Source: Cyanophora paradoxa
Taxonomy: Eukaryota; Glaucocystophyceae; Cyanophorales; Cyanophoraceae
Length of the DNA stretch: 64,000 nt
Direction: 5' to 3'
Assembly: GCA_004431415.1 (NCBI GenBank)
Contig: QPMI01000270.1
Coordinates: 26,441 to 90,440, forward strand
Below are positions 8,643 through 20,880 of this stretch, piece by piece; positions within the stretch are counted from its first letter, which is position 1; each line of letters starts with the position of its first letter. The notes under the pieces are model-generated. The model was not told the DNA's origin and ran no database searches. It saw only the letters and a program-made list of their open reading frames with translations. The position numbers were made by a program, and so were the translations under genes.

Positions 8643-11600
8643 TCAGGGGGCGGGGATGGCGGGGTAGAGTGCGGGGCGGAGGGCGGCGAGGGCGGCGAAG
8701 TGGCGCTGGACGACGCTGAAGGTGCAGTGGACGGCCGCCATGCCGAGCCACAGGAGCATCCCTCGCCGCGCCCCCAGCTCCTGCGCGCCCCGCCCCCAAC
8801 GTCACCCCCGCCCCGCCCCCCCGCCGCCCCCGCCCAGCCGCCTCCCACCGCCCGCACCTCGCACGCCCGGGCGAGGGCCGGCACGGGGGCCCCGAACCAG
8901 AGGCGGAGGAGGAGCGGGGTGGAGAGGGAGGCGAGGAGGGCGGCGGCGGCGGCGGCGGCGAGGGCGAGCTGGGCGGCGAGCTCGACGTGGCCCCGGGGCA
9001 GCGGGGCGAAGGGGAAGAGGTGCGCGTTGTGCGCGTGCGCAGCGAAGAGCAGCGCGGGGGCCACCAGCGCCCCCGCCATCGCCGCCCCCGCACCCGCACC
9101 CACCCCGCCCCTGCGCCCCGCTCACGCCCCGGCCCCGCGAGTGCGCCGGGGCGGGGATGGCACCTGCGAAGCGCGCTGCGGCGGCGCTGGCGTCTTCGGC
9201 GGCACGGGCGGTCGCCTGGCGCTCGGTCAGCTGCGCAGACTGCGCGGCGTCAGCGGTGCGCCAGCCGGCGGGCTCGGGGCGGGGCCGGCGGGCCTCCTTG
9301 GCGGAGGGCAGGGGGAAGCGGATGAGGCGCATGCTGTGGCCCCCCAGCGCCCCCGCCCCGACGCCCGGCGCCTCGCCCGGCGCCTCCACCTCCTCCTCCT
9401 CCTCTTCCTCCTTCCCGAACGCCCGCTCCGGCCTCGGCTTCTGCTTCCGCGCGGAGCGGGGCGGCTTGGCGGGGGGCGGGGAGGGGGGGGCGGCGGGGGC
9501 GTGTGGGGCCGGGGCGGAGGCGGCGGAGGACGGGGAGGAGGAGGAGTTGGGGAGGAGGGCGCTCTCGGGGCCGCTGGAGCTCCCGAGGCGCTCGAGGCGC
9601 CCGCGAGGGCCCCGCCGCCCCGCCACCACCGGCCGCCGCCCGCGCCACCCGCCCCCGCCACCAGCGCCGGCGCCGGCGGCGGCTCCAGCAGCAGCGGCTC
9701 GAAGGCCGGCTCGAACGCGGGGCCTCGAGGGGCACCCAGGCGGCGGCGGGGACGGGGGCGGGGGCGGGGGCAGGGGCGGGGCCGGCGGGCGGCGAGCAGG
9801 AGGGCCTCCGCCTCGACGAGCAGCGGTTCGAACTCCACCGCCGGCCCGCTGCCCCGGCGGGAGCCGGCCGGGGAGGGGGCCCCGGGGGAGGGGAAGGCGG
9901 GGGGGCGGAGGGCGGAGCGGGGCGAGGCGAGGTCCTGCTCGATGGCGAGGAGGGCGGCCTCCTCGGCGGCGTCGAGCAGCGGCGCCGACGTCGCCAGCAG
10001 CGTCGGGAACGGCACCGCCTCCCCGCTCTCCGCCTTGCCCCCGTCGCTGCCGGCGTCGGCGAGGCCGAGCGGGTTCACCCAGAGCTCGCTGGCGCGCCGC
10101 GCCTCGCCCTCGAGCAGCGGCTCCGTCCGCACGTGCGCCACGCCGCGCATCCGGCCCCCGAAGGCCTCGGCGGCCGCCCGCCCCGCCGGCTCCCCCTCCT
10201 CGCCTTCGTCCGACGACGAGTCGAGGAAGCCCGTCGAGCGGATCCACATGCTATCTGCGGCCTTCTTGCGCGTGCTCACGCCGTCCGCCCCGTGCCCAGT
10301 ATCCGCACTCTCCGCTACAGATGCCCGCCGCTCGGAACGCGCGCGCGGGGCCGGCCGCTCCTCGTCCACCTCCTCCTCATCGCTCGAGCTGTCGGGCATG
10401 TGCTTGGGCCAGCCCTCTCCGCCGCGCTTGATCGAGGTCGCGCCGCCGGCGCCGTGGCCGCCAGCCCCGGCGACGTCCTCCGCCATCAGCGCGTGCCGGG
10501 CCGACGGCGCGCGTGCCGCCGGCGCCTCCTGCTGCCGCTCGTCGTCCTCATCGCTGCTGTCATCGAGGGCGCCGGGTTTGACCCACTTCGAGTCGGCGCC
10601 CTTCTTGCGAGTGGTCATGCCGTCCTCGCCGTGCCCCGTCGCGCCCGCACCGGCATCCGACACCGATGCGTGCCGGACGGCTGCTGCCTGCGGGGCCGGC
10701 GCCTGTTGATTATCGCCGTCCTCGTCCTCATCGGAGGACGAGTCCAGAGTCTTGCCCGATGGGATCCACTTGCTGTCCGCGGCCTTCTTGCGCGTGCTCA
10801 CGCCGTTTTCGCCGTGCCCTGCCTCGCTGCCACCCGCCACCAACGCGTGCCGCTCCGACGGGGCCCGCGGGGCCGGCCGCTCCTCGTCCACCTCCTCATC
10901 GCTCGAGCTGTCGGGCATGTGCTTGGGCCAGCCCTCTCCGCCGCGCTTGATCGAGGTCGCGCCGCCGGCGCCGTGGCCGCCAGCCCCGGCGACGTCCTCC
11001 GCCATCAGCGCGTGCCGGGCCGACGGCGCGCGTGCCGCCGGCGCCTCCTGCTGCCGCTCGTCGTCCTCATCGCTGCTGTCATCGAGGGCGCCGGGTTTGA
11101 CCCACTTCGAGTCGGCGCCCTTCTTGCGAGTGGTCATGCCGTCCTCGCCGTGCCCCGTCGCGCCCGCACCGGCGTCCGACACCGATGCGTGCCGGACGGC
11201 TGCTGCCTGCGGGGCCGGCGCCTGTTGATTATCGCCGTCCTCGTCCTCATCGGAGGACGAGTCCAGAGTCTTGCCCGATGGGATCCACATGCTGTCTGCG
11301 GCCTTCTTGCGCGTGCTCACGCCGTCCGCCCCGTGCCCAGTATCCGCACTCTCCGCTACAGATGCCCGCCGCTCGGAACGCGCGCGCGGGGCCGGCCGCT
11401 CCTCGTCCACCTCCTCCTCATCGCTCAAGCTGTCGGGCATGTGCTTGGGCCAGCCCTCTCCGCCGCGCTTGATCGAGGTCGCGCCGCCGGCGCCGTGGCC
11501 GCCAACCCCGGCGACGTCCTCCGCCATCAGCGCGTGCCGGGCCGACGGCGCGCGTGCCGCCGGCGCCTCCTGCTGCCGCTCGTCGTCCTCATCGCTGCTG

Positions 11601-13684
11601 TCATCGAGGGCGCCGGGTTTGACCCACTTCGAGTCGGCGCCCTTCTTGCGAGTGGTCATGCCGTCCTCGCCGTGCCCCGTCGCGCCCGCACCGGCATCCG
11701 ACACCGATGCGTGCCGGACGGCTGCTGCCTGCGGGGCCGGCGCCTGTTGATTATCGCCGTCCTCGTCCTCATCGGAGGACGAGTCCAGAGTCTTGCCCGA
11801 TGGGATCCACTTGCTGTCCGCGGCCTTCTTGCGCGTGCTCACGCCGTTTTCGCCGTGCCCTGCCTCGCTGCCACCCGCCACCAACGCGTGCCGCTCCGAC
11901 GGGGCCCGCGGGGCCGGCCGCTCCTCGTCCACCTCCTCATCGCTCGAGCTGTCGGGCATGTGCTTGGGCCAGCCCTCTCCGCCGCGCTTGATCGAGGTCG
12001 CGCCGCCGGCGCCGTGGCCGCCAGCCCCGGCGACGTCCTCCGCCATCAGCGCGTGCCGGGCCGACGGGCGCTCGTGGAAGCTTGGCGTGGAGCAGGCAGG
12101 GATGGCCTCGACGCGCGTCGGAGGCCCCGCGCGGGACTCGTCGGCCTCGACGAAGCTGCTGACGGCCGTCTCCTCGGGGCGGAGCCAGCTGCTCGGGCGC
12201 CCCATCCGCCTGCTCTCCCCCCCGCCCCTCGGCGTGCTCGCGGGGCGGGGCTTGATGAGCAGGTGGGGCGGGGCGCGGGGGGCGGGCGGCTCCTCGGCCT
12301 GCTCCTCCTCGTCGGGGCGCCACGGCTCCACCGCGTCCTCCTCCTCCATCGAGCCCGACCCCGGGGCGGCCGGCGCCGCCACGCCCGGCACGACGCGCCC
12401 CGCCAAGTCCCCGCGCCGGGCCGGCGCCTCGGGGGCGGCGCGGTAGCGCGCCTCGGGGGCGGGGCGGGGCGGCGGGCGGCGGCCTCGGCGCAGGCGGGGA
12501 GGAGCCCTGCAGGGCGACGCAGGCGAAGGCAATCGCCGAGGCGGGCGCGTTGCTGGCGAAGAGCGGCCACGTCGCCCCGTCGCGAAGGTCGCCCCGAACG
12601 CCAGCGCGTACCGCCCCGCCGGCTCGTGCGCCGCCGCCCACGGCCCCGCCCGCCGCAGCGCCGCCCGCAGCGCCAGCTGCAGGACGCCGACCCCGACGTC
12701 TTGGGGCGGCGCGTCAGGGGGCGCGTGCGCGGGGCGCGTGCGGGGGCGCCGGGGCGCACGGAGGAGGGCGAGGGCGAGGGCCTGCAGGCGGGGGCGCTCG
12801 AGCTCGGCGGCGCCGAGCCAGAAGGCCAGCGTGGCGAGGAAGAGGGCGAGGATGATCATTGCCGCCACCGCGTCCGAGCGCGCCGTGAAGACCTCCGCCT
12901 GCCCCCGCTTTGCGCTGAGGAGAGGCGGCGGGAGCGAGGCGGCTCCACCTGGAGGCACCTGGCGGGGGGAGAGGTGCCCGTAGCGGGTGCGAAGGAATAT
13001 TGGCGTGAGCACGCACGCAGAGGCGAAGATCACCGCTGCGCCGTCCCGCCTCGTTGGCCCAGAGCAGCGGAGCGGGGGCGCGGGGCGGACCGTGCGAGAA
13101 GAAGGGGAGGGGGAAGTGGTGCACGAGCATGGGGATGGAGATGATCGCGGTGCCCACGATCGCCGCCGCCGCCACAGGCACTACAAGGCGGCGTCGGCGC
13201 TCCAGGCCGGGGGCAGGGCGGCGCGGGAGGGCCGGCCGCACCGTAGGCGAGGGTGGTGCGCACGGCTTCCGAGTCCGGCGTCGCGTCAATGCCGAGCGTC
13301 GCCAGGAACGCCGGCAGCTCCGGCGGGCCCAGCTCCGGGTGCGAGAACACTGCGGCGAAGACAAGAACGAAAATCGATTCAGATCTCAGACGGCGAGCCG
13401 CGCGCGCAGGCGCACGGAAAATGGGTCTCCATAATGCAACCGAGACGAATACGAATACGGTCGAAACGAGGAACCAGCCTGTGGCGAGCAATGAGGCGGG
13501 TTCGCATTGATTTTAGCTGCAGCGTACCATTGACGCGATCGCTATCCTGTGCATCGGGAAAGACCAGCGGAAGAAAGAATAGCGCGTAGCTAATGCCGCA
13601 AAGGACAACGAGTCCAGCTACTGCCCGTGCGGCCACAAGCCCCAACTGGGACCCCAACCGGGGTCTCTCTCTCGTCTTCATCAC
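8643..13684 (-). CDS. multi-pass membrane protein with Ser/Asp-rich tandem repeat domain
   Basis: Starts at ATG 13684 and ends at the TGA at 8643-8645. The N-terminal exons encode hydrophobic helices (for example AVAGLVVLCGISYALFFL and TGWFLVSTVFVFVSVALW), then further ones near 13150 (VAAAAIVGTAIISIPML) and 12850 (AMIILALFLATLAFWLG). A very long exon (about 9230-12060) follows, carrying a hydrophilic repeat domain of units of roughly 58 residues. Each unit has an RHA(L/S) start, a GHG motif, a KK-ADSKW-like basic patch and an acidic serine cluster (SSSDE) that would suit casein kinase 2. The C-terminal exons return to hydrophobic helices near 9080-8950 and 8760-8650. No family was recognised. 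The layout suggests a membrane protein with a large, phosphorylatable soluble loop. Confidence 0.6.
10241..12060 (-). repeat. higher-order tandem repeat, period about 518-522 bp, about 3.5 copies
   Basis: The segment GATCCAC(A/T)TGCT(G/A)TC followed by GCGGCCTTCTTGCGCGTGCT recurs at about 10241, 10759, 11277 and 11799. Each period holds three different 58-residue subunits, so the array is a higher-order repeat. Copies differ by only a few substitutions over hundreds of bases and stay in frame, which indicates recent duplication or gene conversion. It is entirely coding on the minus strand. Confidence 0.9.
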
Positions 13685-14079
13685 GCGCGCGGCCTCCGGC
13701 CGCTTTAGCTTGCTATTGCTGCATCCTCAGAGCGATGACGCGGTGCGTGTGCGAAGTTGCTAAGAGATAAGTGCGACCAGCCGGGCTCGGCGGAAGAGAT
13801 AAGAGGCCAGAAACGACGCGGGACGATTGTAGGCAGGTTTATCTAGCTTGACTGAACGGGATCGCCTTGTTTTCAGTTGCCACGCGCGCGCTGGGCGATA
13901 CTAGCACGTGCGTTACTCCCTCTGCTGCTTGCGTCCGGAAGGTTGCTCTCTTCGTCTCTTGTCAGACTCTTGCACTAAGTTGCACAAAGGCGGAGGGTAC
14001 GCAACTTTGTGTAGATGAGGGTACAGCAAAGAGACGAAGGCTTCTCGACGTCGGCCTTCTCAGCCGAGGAGATGGCGAA
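13685..14079. promoter_or_regulatory. divergent intergenic region (repeat membrane protein / Pol I factor)
   Basis: A 395-bp gap between two genes that start back to back. It must contain both promoters unless an upstream exon was missed. It has lower GC than either gene; no clear TATA box was seen. The frame of the downstream gene stays open through part of it (13867-14079), so the true start of that gene could be further left. Confidence 0.4.
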
Positions 14080-17000
14080 ATGCTCAATCTCGCCGAAATC
14101 ATCCCCGCTTATGCCAGCGGGGCGCTGTTCGGAGCTGGACCTGCGTTGTTCAGCACCGACCGGGGTGCGCCTCGCGCGATCGCCGAGCGCTCCGCCCAGC
14201 GCTCACGCATCCACGCAGCCCCGTTCGGAGGATATCGCGCCGATGGAGGAACGTGTGCAGTGGACGTGGAATGGCAGCGATGTGGTGCCGTGGAAAACTC
14301 CCGCGAGGAGGCGGCAGCCGACGAGCTCCAGGAGCGCCTGGACACCGTGAGCGAGCCGCTGCTTGATCCGCGAAACGACAACGCCCACATACGCAGCCAG
14401 GCAAGTCGCCTGCTTGTGTGCCGAGTCCCGAATGACCTCGCCGGTAGCTCGTCGAGATCAGGCGCGATGTACACTCTTTCGTGCCAGCCGACGCAGACCT
14501 TGGCGGACCTCTTCGAAACGAGGACTACATACCCAACGAACTGCTAGTGACTTTGCTCGCTGAAGACCTCAGTGCTCGACGTCACGACTCTGTGTCCAAC
14601 CCCTTCCTCTCCAATCGCCTCGACGCTTTTACGGTTCGATTGTTTCTTCGCATCACAGAGATGTCAGTGCCTGACTCGTATTCTGCAGGCGGGAGACAGA
14701 AATTTCTTTTGCTTCTCGCACGGGCGCCTTGCGGACGCAGTTGGCGTCGTACGTGCGCCTGCTTTGGACGAGGGGTCGTTCCAATCGCACATCCGAACCG
14801 CGGGCATCTCCTTCGATTTGTCACTCGGCGAGAGCGCGCTTCAAGTGGTGGCCTCCTACCCGGGTATTCGTATTCCCCATGCCCGATCCCTCTGGCTGCC
14901 GGCGCTCACGGTTTTGTGCGTATAGATGGGGCCGAGGCGCCCTGCATTGCGGCGAGATCGCTCTACCATTGCACGTTGCTCGCGCTCTCCGACCCGCTGT
15001 GCGCCATCCCCTGCCTTCTCTCGGCGCGCGCCTGACGCGGCGGGCGGGATAGGGAGGAGGGTGCTAAGCTGCGTCTGGCGGGGCGGCTGTCGTTCGGGAG
15101 CCGGGTAGGGGACGTGTGCTGGAACCCGCTTTGGGGCGGGGAGGTGGCGGCGTGCTGCGAGGACGAGGCCGTCGTCCTCTTCGATCTCGTCACCAGCCGC
15201 CGCACGCAGCTCGTCCCGCCGGCCCCCGACTGGCCCGGCCCGCCCCTCGACTCCTCCGACTGCCTGCGGCGCTTGGCGTGGGGTCCGCATCCGCGCAGCC
15301 TCCTCGCCGGGCGTCCCTCGGGCGTCGACCTCATCGACTTCAGGGTGCGCCGAGCGCTCCCGGGCCTCCCCGGGTCGGGTTCCTCGGGCTCCTCGGCTCC
15401 TCCCTCTCGACGTGATGCTTACAGTTTGTATTCCTTGACCGCTTCCGCTCGACGGACAGCGCATGAAACGAAAAACCGCTGATCCCCCTCAATAGCTTCC
15501 TTTTCTAGCGCCCCCTGTCCCGAGAGCCGGGCCGAGCCGCTTCCGCGTGATGTTCCACAGCCATCCATTTCCTGAGTCTTTATGCGGACTTCAACTCAGT
15601 GGCTGATGGAAGCGCGCTCGCATCTCCCCTCCCCTTCCCTTCCCCCTCGCCTCCCTCCCCCTCGCGCGCGCCGAGGCGCTGCTCTTCTGACGGGGAGGGG
15701 CCAGGCGGGGGGGCGGGAGCGGGGGCCGGCGGCGCGGCTGGTGGACCTGGCGGCGGCCGGCACGGGCTTCGCGGACGCCTGGGAGAGCTCCACGGAGGGC
15801 ACGCGGCCGGCCCCGGACCGCCTCCTCGCCCTCTGCCGTCACCCGTCCCCTGCCCTCCAGCACCTCTTCGCCCTCGCCACCGCCCGCACCCTCTTCCTCG
15901 TCGACGCCCGCAGCGCCCGCGCGCCCCTCGCCGCCTGGCCCCGCTCCGGGCCCCCGTCGCCGTCGCTGGGGATCGCGCTGGAGTGCGTGGACGCGCGGGC
16001 GGGGCGGCACGCGCTGGTGTGTTGGAGCGCCGCGGGGGAGGTGAGCGTGCACGACATCGCGCAGCCGCCGGCGCGGCGGGGCGAGGGGACGTCGGTGTGG
16101 GCGGACCCCCGCGAGCCCCGCCCCGAGCACGCCGCCCTCGCCGACGCCTTCTACTCCACCGCGCCCATCCCGCCGTGCGCCCCCCCCCCCCCCCCCCCCC
16201 CCTCCCCCCCCCGGCCCCGCCCCGCCCCGCTCCCGTCCGCCCCCGACCGCCCTTTCAGGCTCCTCGCGAGCTTCCTGCCGCGGCGGCCGCCGCTGGCAGA
16301 GGGCGGGCCGTGGCTGCTGCCGTGGCGGCCGCGGGAGGGGGCGGGCTACACGCAGCAGCTGCAGCCGCGTTTCTTCGGGCCAGACGTGAAAAACGTCGAT
16401 CCCACAGCCCCCCGCGAGTTCTCCTCCTCCCGCCCCGTGCGCCCCGCCCCTCCCCGCCCCCCTGTCGCTCTCTTCGCTGTGGGCCGACCGCGGCGCAGGA
16501 GGACGGGGTGACGTGGCGCGGAGCCGGCCACTCGCTGGCGCCGACGCTCGCGGGGTGCCGCGTCCGCTTCGGGGCGGGGCGGCCTTTCGCGGCATTCCTT
16601 TCGAGCACGGGACACCTCTGCCTGCAGCCCGTCGCCCTCGAAGCCGCCGCCGCCCAGCCAGCCCCGGCCGCCGCGCACGAGGAGACCATCGTGTGGGGCG
16701 CGGACGAGGCGCTGCGGGCCTCGCGCGACGTGCGCCGCTTCCAGCGCCGCAACGTCGACGCGCTCCGCAAGTGTGAGCGCCCCGCGCCGGCCCTTGCCGC
16801 TCGATGGCGGGGCGTGACCGGGCGGCGCAGACGCGGCGGCGCGAGCGACGCCAGAGTCGGTGGTGGCGGCGCGCTACCGCATGGCCGCCGCCGCCACGCG
16901 CCCCGCCCGCCGCGGCCCGCGCTCTCGCACCAAGGCCGCCGCCGAGGCGCCGGGGGCGGCGGAGGGGCCGGAGGAGGCCGAGGGCGGGCCGGGAGGCTGG

Positions 17001-18807
17001 TGAGGCGGAGGCGGTGTGGGCGGTGCTGCTGCGGGAGGAGGGGAGCCCGAGCGCGTCCCCGTCGCCGCCGGCGGCGGCCGCCTCGCGTGGATCGAGGCGG
17101 CTGCTGAGCGCCTGGGGTGCACGCCGGAGCAGGTGGCCGGCCCCGTCGAGGTGCTCGCGGGCGCCGCGGGCGCGCCGTCATGGCCTGCCTCGTCCACCCC
17201 TGGCGCGGCGGCTCCCGCCTCATGCCCAACGCCGCCGCCACGGCCCTCCTCGCCCGCCGGCCCCGCCGCGGCCCCGCCGGCCCCTCGGAGGAGCCGCTGG
17301 ACGAGGAGCCGGCGCGGGGCCCTCTCTTCCTCTTCTGCACGCGGGGGCGCCCCGGCTGGCGCCCCGTCTCCTACACCGTCGAGCGCCTCGCCCGCGACCT
17401 CGCCGCGCCGCGCCCCGAGGCGGCAGCGGACGGCAAGGGCGACGCGGCCGCCTCGTCGAGCGGCGGAAGCGAGGAGGATGAGGAGAGCGCGCTGGCCGAG
17501 CTGCGCGCCTCTGGGCCCTGGCCGCCGTCGTGGCCGAGGCGGCGCGCCCGGCCCGCTCGACGCGGGACACGAGCGTCGCGGCGCGGGCGGCCCTCGCCCT
17601 CGCCGCGGCGTGCGGCACCGGGAGGCCCAGCCGCGGCCGGCCGGCGTCGAGCAGGTGGCCGAGGCGCTGCGGGGGGAGCTGGCGGCGCTGCTGCGCGCCC
17701 CCGCGACGCTCGCCGAGCTCGGCCGCTTCGTGCGCGTCGTGCGCGGCCTCGCCGCCGACGACGCCACCGTCCTCGCCGCCCTCCGCGCCCTCGCCCGCCC
17801 GACCCGCCGCGCCCCTGCCCTCCTCGAGCTCGAGCTCGGGCCCCAGCCCGGGGCGGCCGGGGCGCGGTGGGAGGCGGGGTGGCGGGGCGAGGCGGCGGCG
17901 GTGCTCGCCGCGTGCGGGCTGGAGGCCCTCGCCCCGGCATCCCTCCGCTCCGTCTTCCTCCTCCCGCCCCCGCCCCGCCCCGACGCCCCCGCCCACAGCG
18001 CCCTCCCCTCCCCGCCCCGGCCCCTGCCGCCCCGGCCCCTCCTCCTCCTCCTCCTCGCCGGCCGCCGGGTCGGGAGAGGCGCCGCCGGCGGGGAACGCGG
18101 AGCGGACCATCCCGGCCGGCTGCGTGCGCTTCCTCGACACGCCGTTCTCCCGCCCCGTTCCGGCGCCGCCCGAGGATCCGGAAGAGCCCCGCCCGCCGCC
18201 TCGAGCGCCCCCGCCGGCCGGGCCGGGACCGGGGCCGGGGCCGGGGCCGGGGCCGGGGCGGGGCGGGGGCGACGGGGCGGGAGAAGGGTGTGCACCGGCG
18301 GGCGGCGGAGCTGGCGGCGGAGGCGGAGTCGATCACACGCTCCGTCCTCGCCCACCTCCGCGCCCGCTGGTCCACCCTCCAGGCGCCCCCGCCCCTCCCC
18401 GCCCCCGCCCCGCCCCCTCCCGACACGCACCCCGAGCACGCCCCCGAGGAACTGGCCCCCGCGCCCTCCTCGGCCCCGAATCCAGTGCCGGCGGGGGCGG
18501 GGGGGACGGCGGGGAGCAGCCGCAAGCGGGCGCGGGCGGAGACGGTCTCGGAGGGGCCGGAGGAGTCCCCCGCGGGGCCCTCGCAGCGCCCGCGCGTCCG
18601 CTTCTCCCTCCCCAACGAGGGCCCGCCGCCTCCTCGCCCCGGCCCGCCGCCCCCGCCGGCCCCCCGCCGGCGAGCATCACGGGCCCCCCCGGCGCCCCGC
18701 GCGCCTCGCTGGGCCCGGGCGCCCTCTCGCCCAGCAGGGGCCCCCAGGCCAAGCCCCGCCCCTCCCTCTCCGCCACCAAGAAGCCCCGCCCCTCGCTCGG
18801 CTTCTAG
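14080..18807 (+). CDS. probable TAF1C/Rrn6-like RNA polymerase I initiation factor (beta-propeller protein)
   Basis: The gene runs from about ATG 14080 to the TAG at 18805-18807 over many short exons. Repeated WD-like blades are readable: VGDVCWNPLWGGEVAACCED followed by VVLFDL (15100-15190), LRRLAWGPHPRSLLAG (15265-15315), and HPSPALQHLFALATARTLFLVDAR (15840-15920). In TAF1C and Rrn6 such blades form the propeller of the Pol I core promoter factor. After the propeller come helical segments with leucine-rich spacing (17650-17960) and a basic, proline-rich C-terminus ending KKPRPSLGF. The assignment rests on the pattern of blades and overall architecture, not on a diagnostic motif, so another large WD-type nuclear protein is possible. 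A 23-nt C run at 16180-16202 is intronic. Confidence 0.45.
16180..16202 (+). repeat. C homopolymer, 23 nt, in an intron
   Basis: It lies between the exon ending ...STAPIPP and the next exon, in a C-rich intron of the Pol I factor gene. Confidence 0.8.
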
Positions 18808-19092
18808 GCGGGCAGCCCGTGTTGTACTCGACCAGCCACCAGCAGTCGTTTCTTTCAAGCAGTGTACAGTCGTTCAGAACTTGGTAATTTGAGAAGATGT
18901 TCTGCTTGTGCAATCCGATCCATGCAACAGCCTGCATCCTGGCATACACAAATCATTGAATGCATTTGATCGCTAGCCGCTGAAATGTGCTACGGTACAT
19001 CGTTCAGGGGCACGTGCGCGCACCCGCGAACCAAGGGGCGCTGGGCAGCCTGCAGCTGGCAGCGGACCGTCGGACTCCGCGAGCCCGGGGGA

Positions 19093-20790
19093 TCACTCGA
19101 GCGGGGGCGTCGCAGCGGCCGCCTGCCCCGCCGCCTCCCACGCCGCCCTCTCCTCCTGCTCGGGGCCGCCTCGCGTCTCGGGCTCTGCCTTGTGGCCCCG
19201 GATCGCCGCCTTGACGCCCTCGTAGACCCACCAGAATATCGCTGCGGTCGGGGCCTGAGGGCCGCTCAGGGGGGGCCAGGGGCGCGGGGCGGGGCCGGGG
19301 CGGGGGGCGGACCCCCATAGCGAGGCGGACGTCGAGGCCGCGGGCAAAGCCGCGGGGCCCCTCGGCCTGCAGCACGCCGCGCACCGCCTCCCGCACTCCC
19401 GCCGCCTGCCCCAGCATCACCCGCGTCTTCACCACGTCCTGCACCCCGCCCGCCCCGCCTCAGCACCGCCCCCCCCCTTCGCCCCGCCGCCGGCCCCCGC
19501 ACCATCGGGTTCGTCATCGCCGCCGCCTGCCGGGCGCCCTCAGCGGGGGCGAGGAAGGGGCGCGGGGCGGGCGCACGACGCCGCCGGCGGTGGCCCCCAG
19601 GGCCAGGTTCTCCGCCGTCGTGAGCCCCTCCTCCCGCCCCCTCCCCTGCACCTGCGCGCCCCCTCGAGGCGCCGGCCGCCTGCAGGGACAACAGGGCCCG
19701 AGGAAGGGGCTCGAGTACGGCGGCGGCGCGGGCGCGGAGGAGGCGGCGCTTGAGAGCGGTGTAGATGGGGAGCTCAACGAAGGCGCCCGGCACGTCGCGC
19801 GCCAGCGTCGGGACGAAGCCTGCGGCGTCCTTCAGACGGGCGACCGGGTCGTGCTCCGGGCAGCAGTGCGGGGCACCCGAGTAGAAGCCGCGCAGCCCGC
19901 GCTGCGCCAGCAGGGCGCGCGCTGCCGCCCCCGCCGACGCGTACTGCCCCGTCTGCTGCCGCTGCTTGAGCACCTCCCTGCCGGAAAGTGGCCACGTCAG
20001 CCAGTGCAAGCCGGAGCCGAGCACTAGTCAACAATGGGGGCTCACGAGGGGACGTAGACGGCGCAGCCGCATAATCCTGCACACGTGATGAGCATGGATT
20101 TAATTTTTGTAATTAATTTCTGAGTTCCAAGTTGAATTTCGCGATAGCGTTTGAGCACGCCTGCCACGGCGGCGGAGGCGAAGGGAACCGCGGGCGCAAG
20201 CGGAGAGTCCGCGAAGCGCTTTTCAAGCGTCCCTCGGATCTGACACGAAAGTTGCAATGAGACGCCCCCCAACCATTTGAATTCTGGGCGCAGCGGCGCC
20301 CCGTGGGAAGCTCGGTCGCACAGATTCGAAGACAAAGAGGCGAACGCTGGCTGCCGGTGCGCCGCCGGAGACGGCCCCAGGCACGCCAGCTGCGCAGCGC
20401 GCGTCGATCGGTACGTCGATCATGGCCGGAGAAGCACGCTGCCTGGCCGCGCTGGGCCGCACCGTATAATCCCGGCCACCCCTTGCTCCCGACAATAGAG
20501 CGCGCCGCCGCCGACGATGCCGCGAACGAGCCCGCACCGGCCGCTCCCTTGCCTTGGACGACACTTTTGATCGTGTCCAGAGCTGAATGCGCAGAATGCG
20601 CTCGCAGCGCGGCTCTTAGATATGAATAAGTGAAGATGGTAGCACGGTGAATAGTGAAGATGGCGCTGGCAGCGCCCACTGCAGCTCCCATCGCGTCGTC
20701 CACCAGGTCCGGCTCCCGCACACTGCGCGCCTGGCGCGCGAAGCTCGCGGAGGAGCGCGCGGTTAGCGTCCAGCGCCGCGCACCTGCGAC
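19093..20790 (-). CDS. mitochondrial carrier family protein
   Basis: Three carrier repeats can be recognised on the minus strand by their P-x-D-x-x-K type signatures: ALDTIKSVVQG (near 20590), WPLSGREVLKQR (near 19995-19965) and TNPMDVVKTR (near 19515 and 19440-19420). The second has a Gly-Arg variant of the signature and the first lacks the usual proline. Helix-forming segments such as DAMGAAVGAASAI and DVPGAFVELPIYTALKRRLL fit the six-helix fold. The C-terminus (ends at 19093) is a Glu- and Ala-rich tail. The substrate cannot be told; the signatures resemble the S-adenosylmethionine-carrier branch. The start codon is uncertain, lying between 20691 and about 20880, because the first exon runs close to the divergent F-box gene. 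Confidence 0.75.
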
Positions 20791-20880
20791 GATGCCGCGC
20801 TTGACGCGGTGCGCGGAGTTGGCATATTCGCGAGGGTCTACCCACGGCCGGCTCCATCCCTGTCCTGTGGGATACACGAA

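Noticed and set aside
10241-12060. CRISPR-like array
   Set aside because: The repeat unit is about 520 bp, entirely coding and in frame, with no short repeat-spacer structure.
9503-13144. A 1213-residue open frame on the plus strand opposite the repeat membrane protein
   Set aside because: It is an antisense shadow: the minus frame has membrane helices, a consistent repeat with Ser/Asp clusters and sensible exon joins, while the plus frame is only Arg/Leu/Ala-rich sequence caused by high GC.
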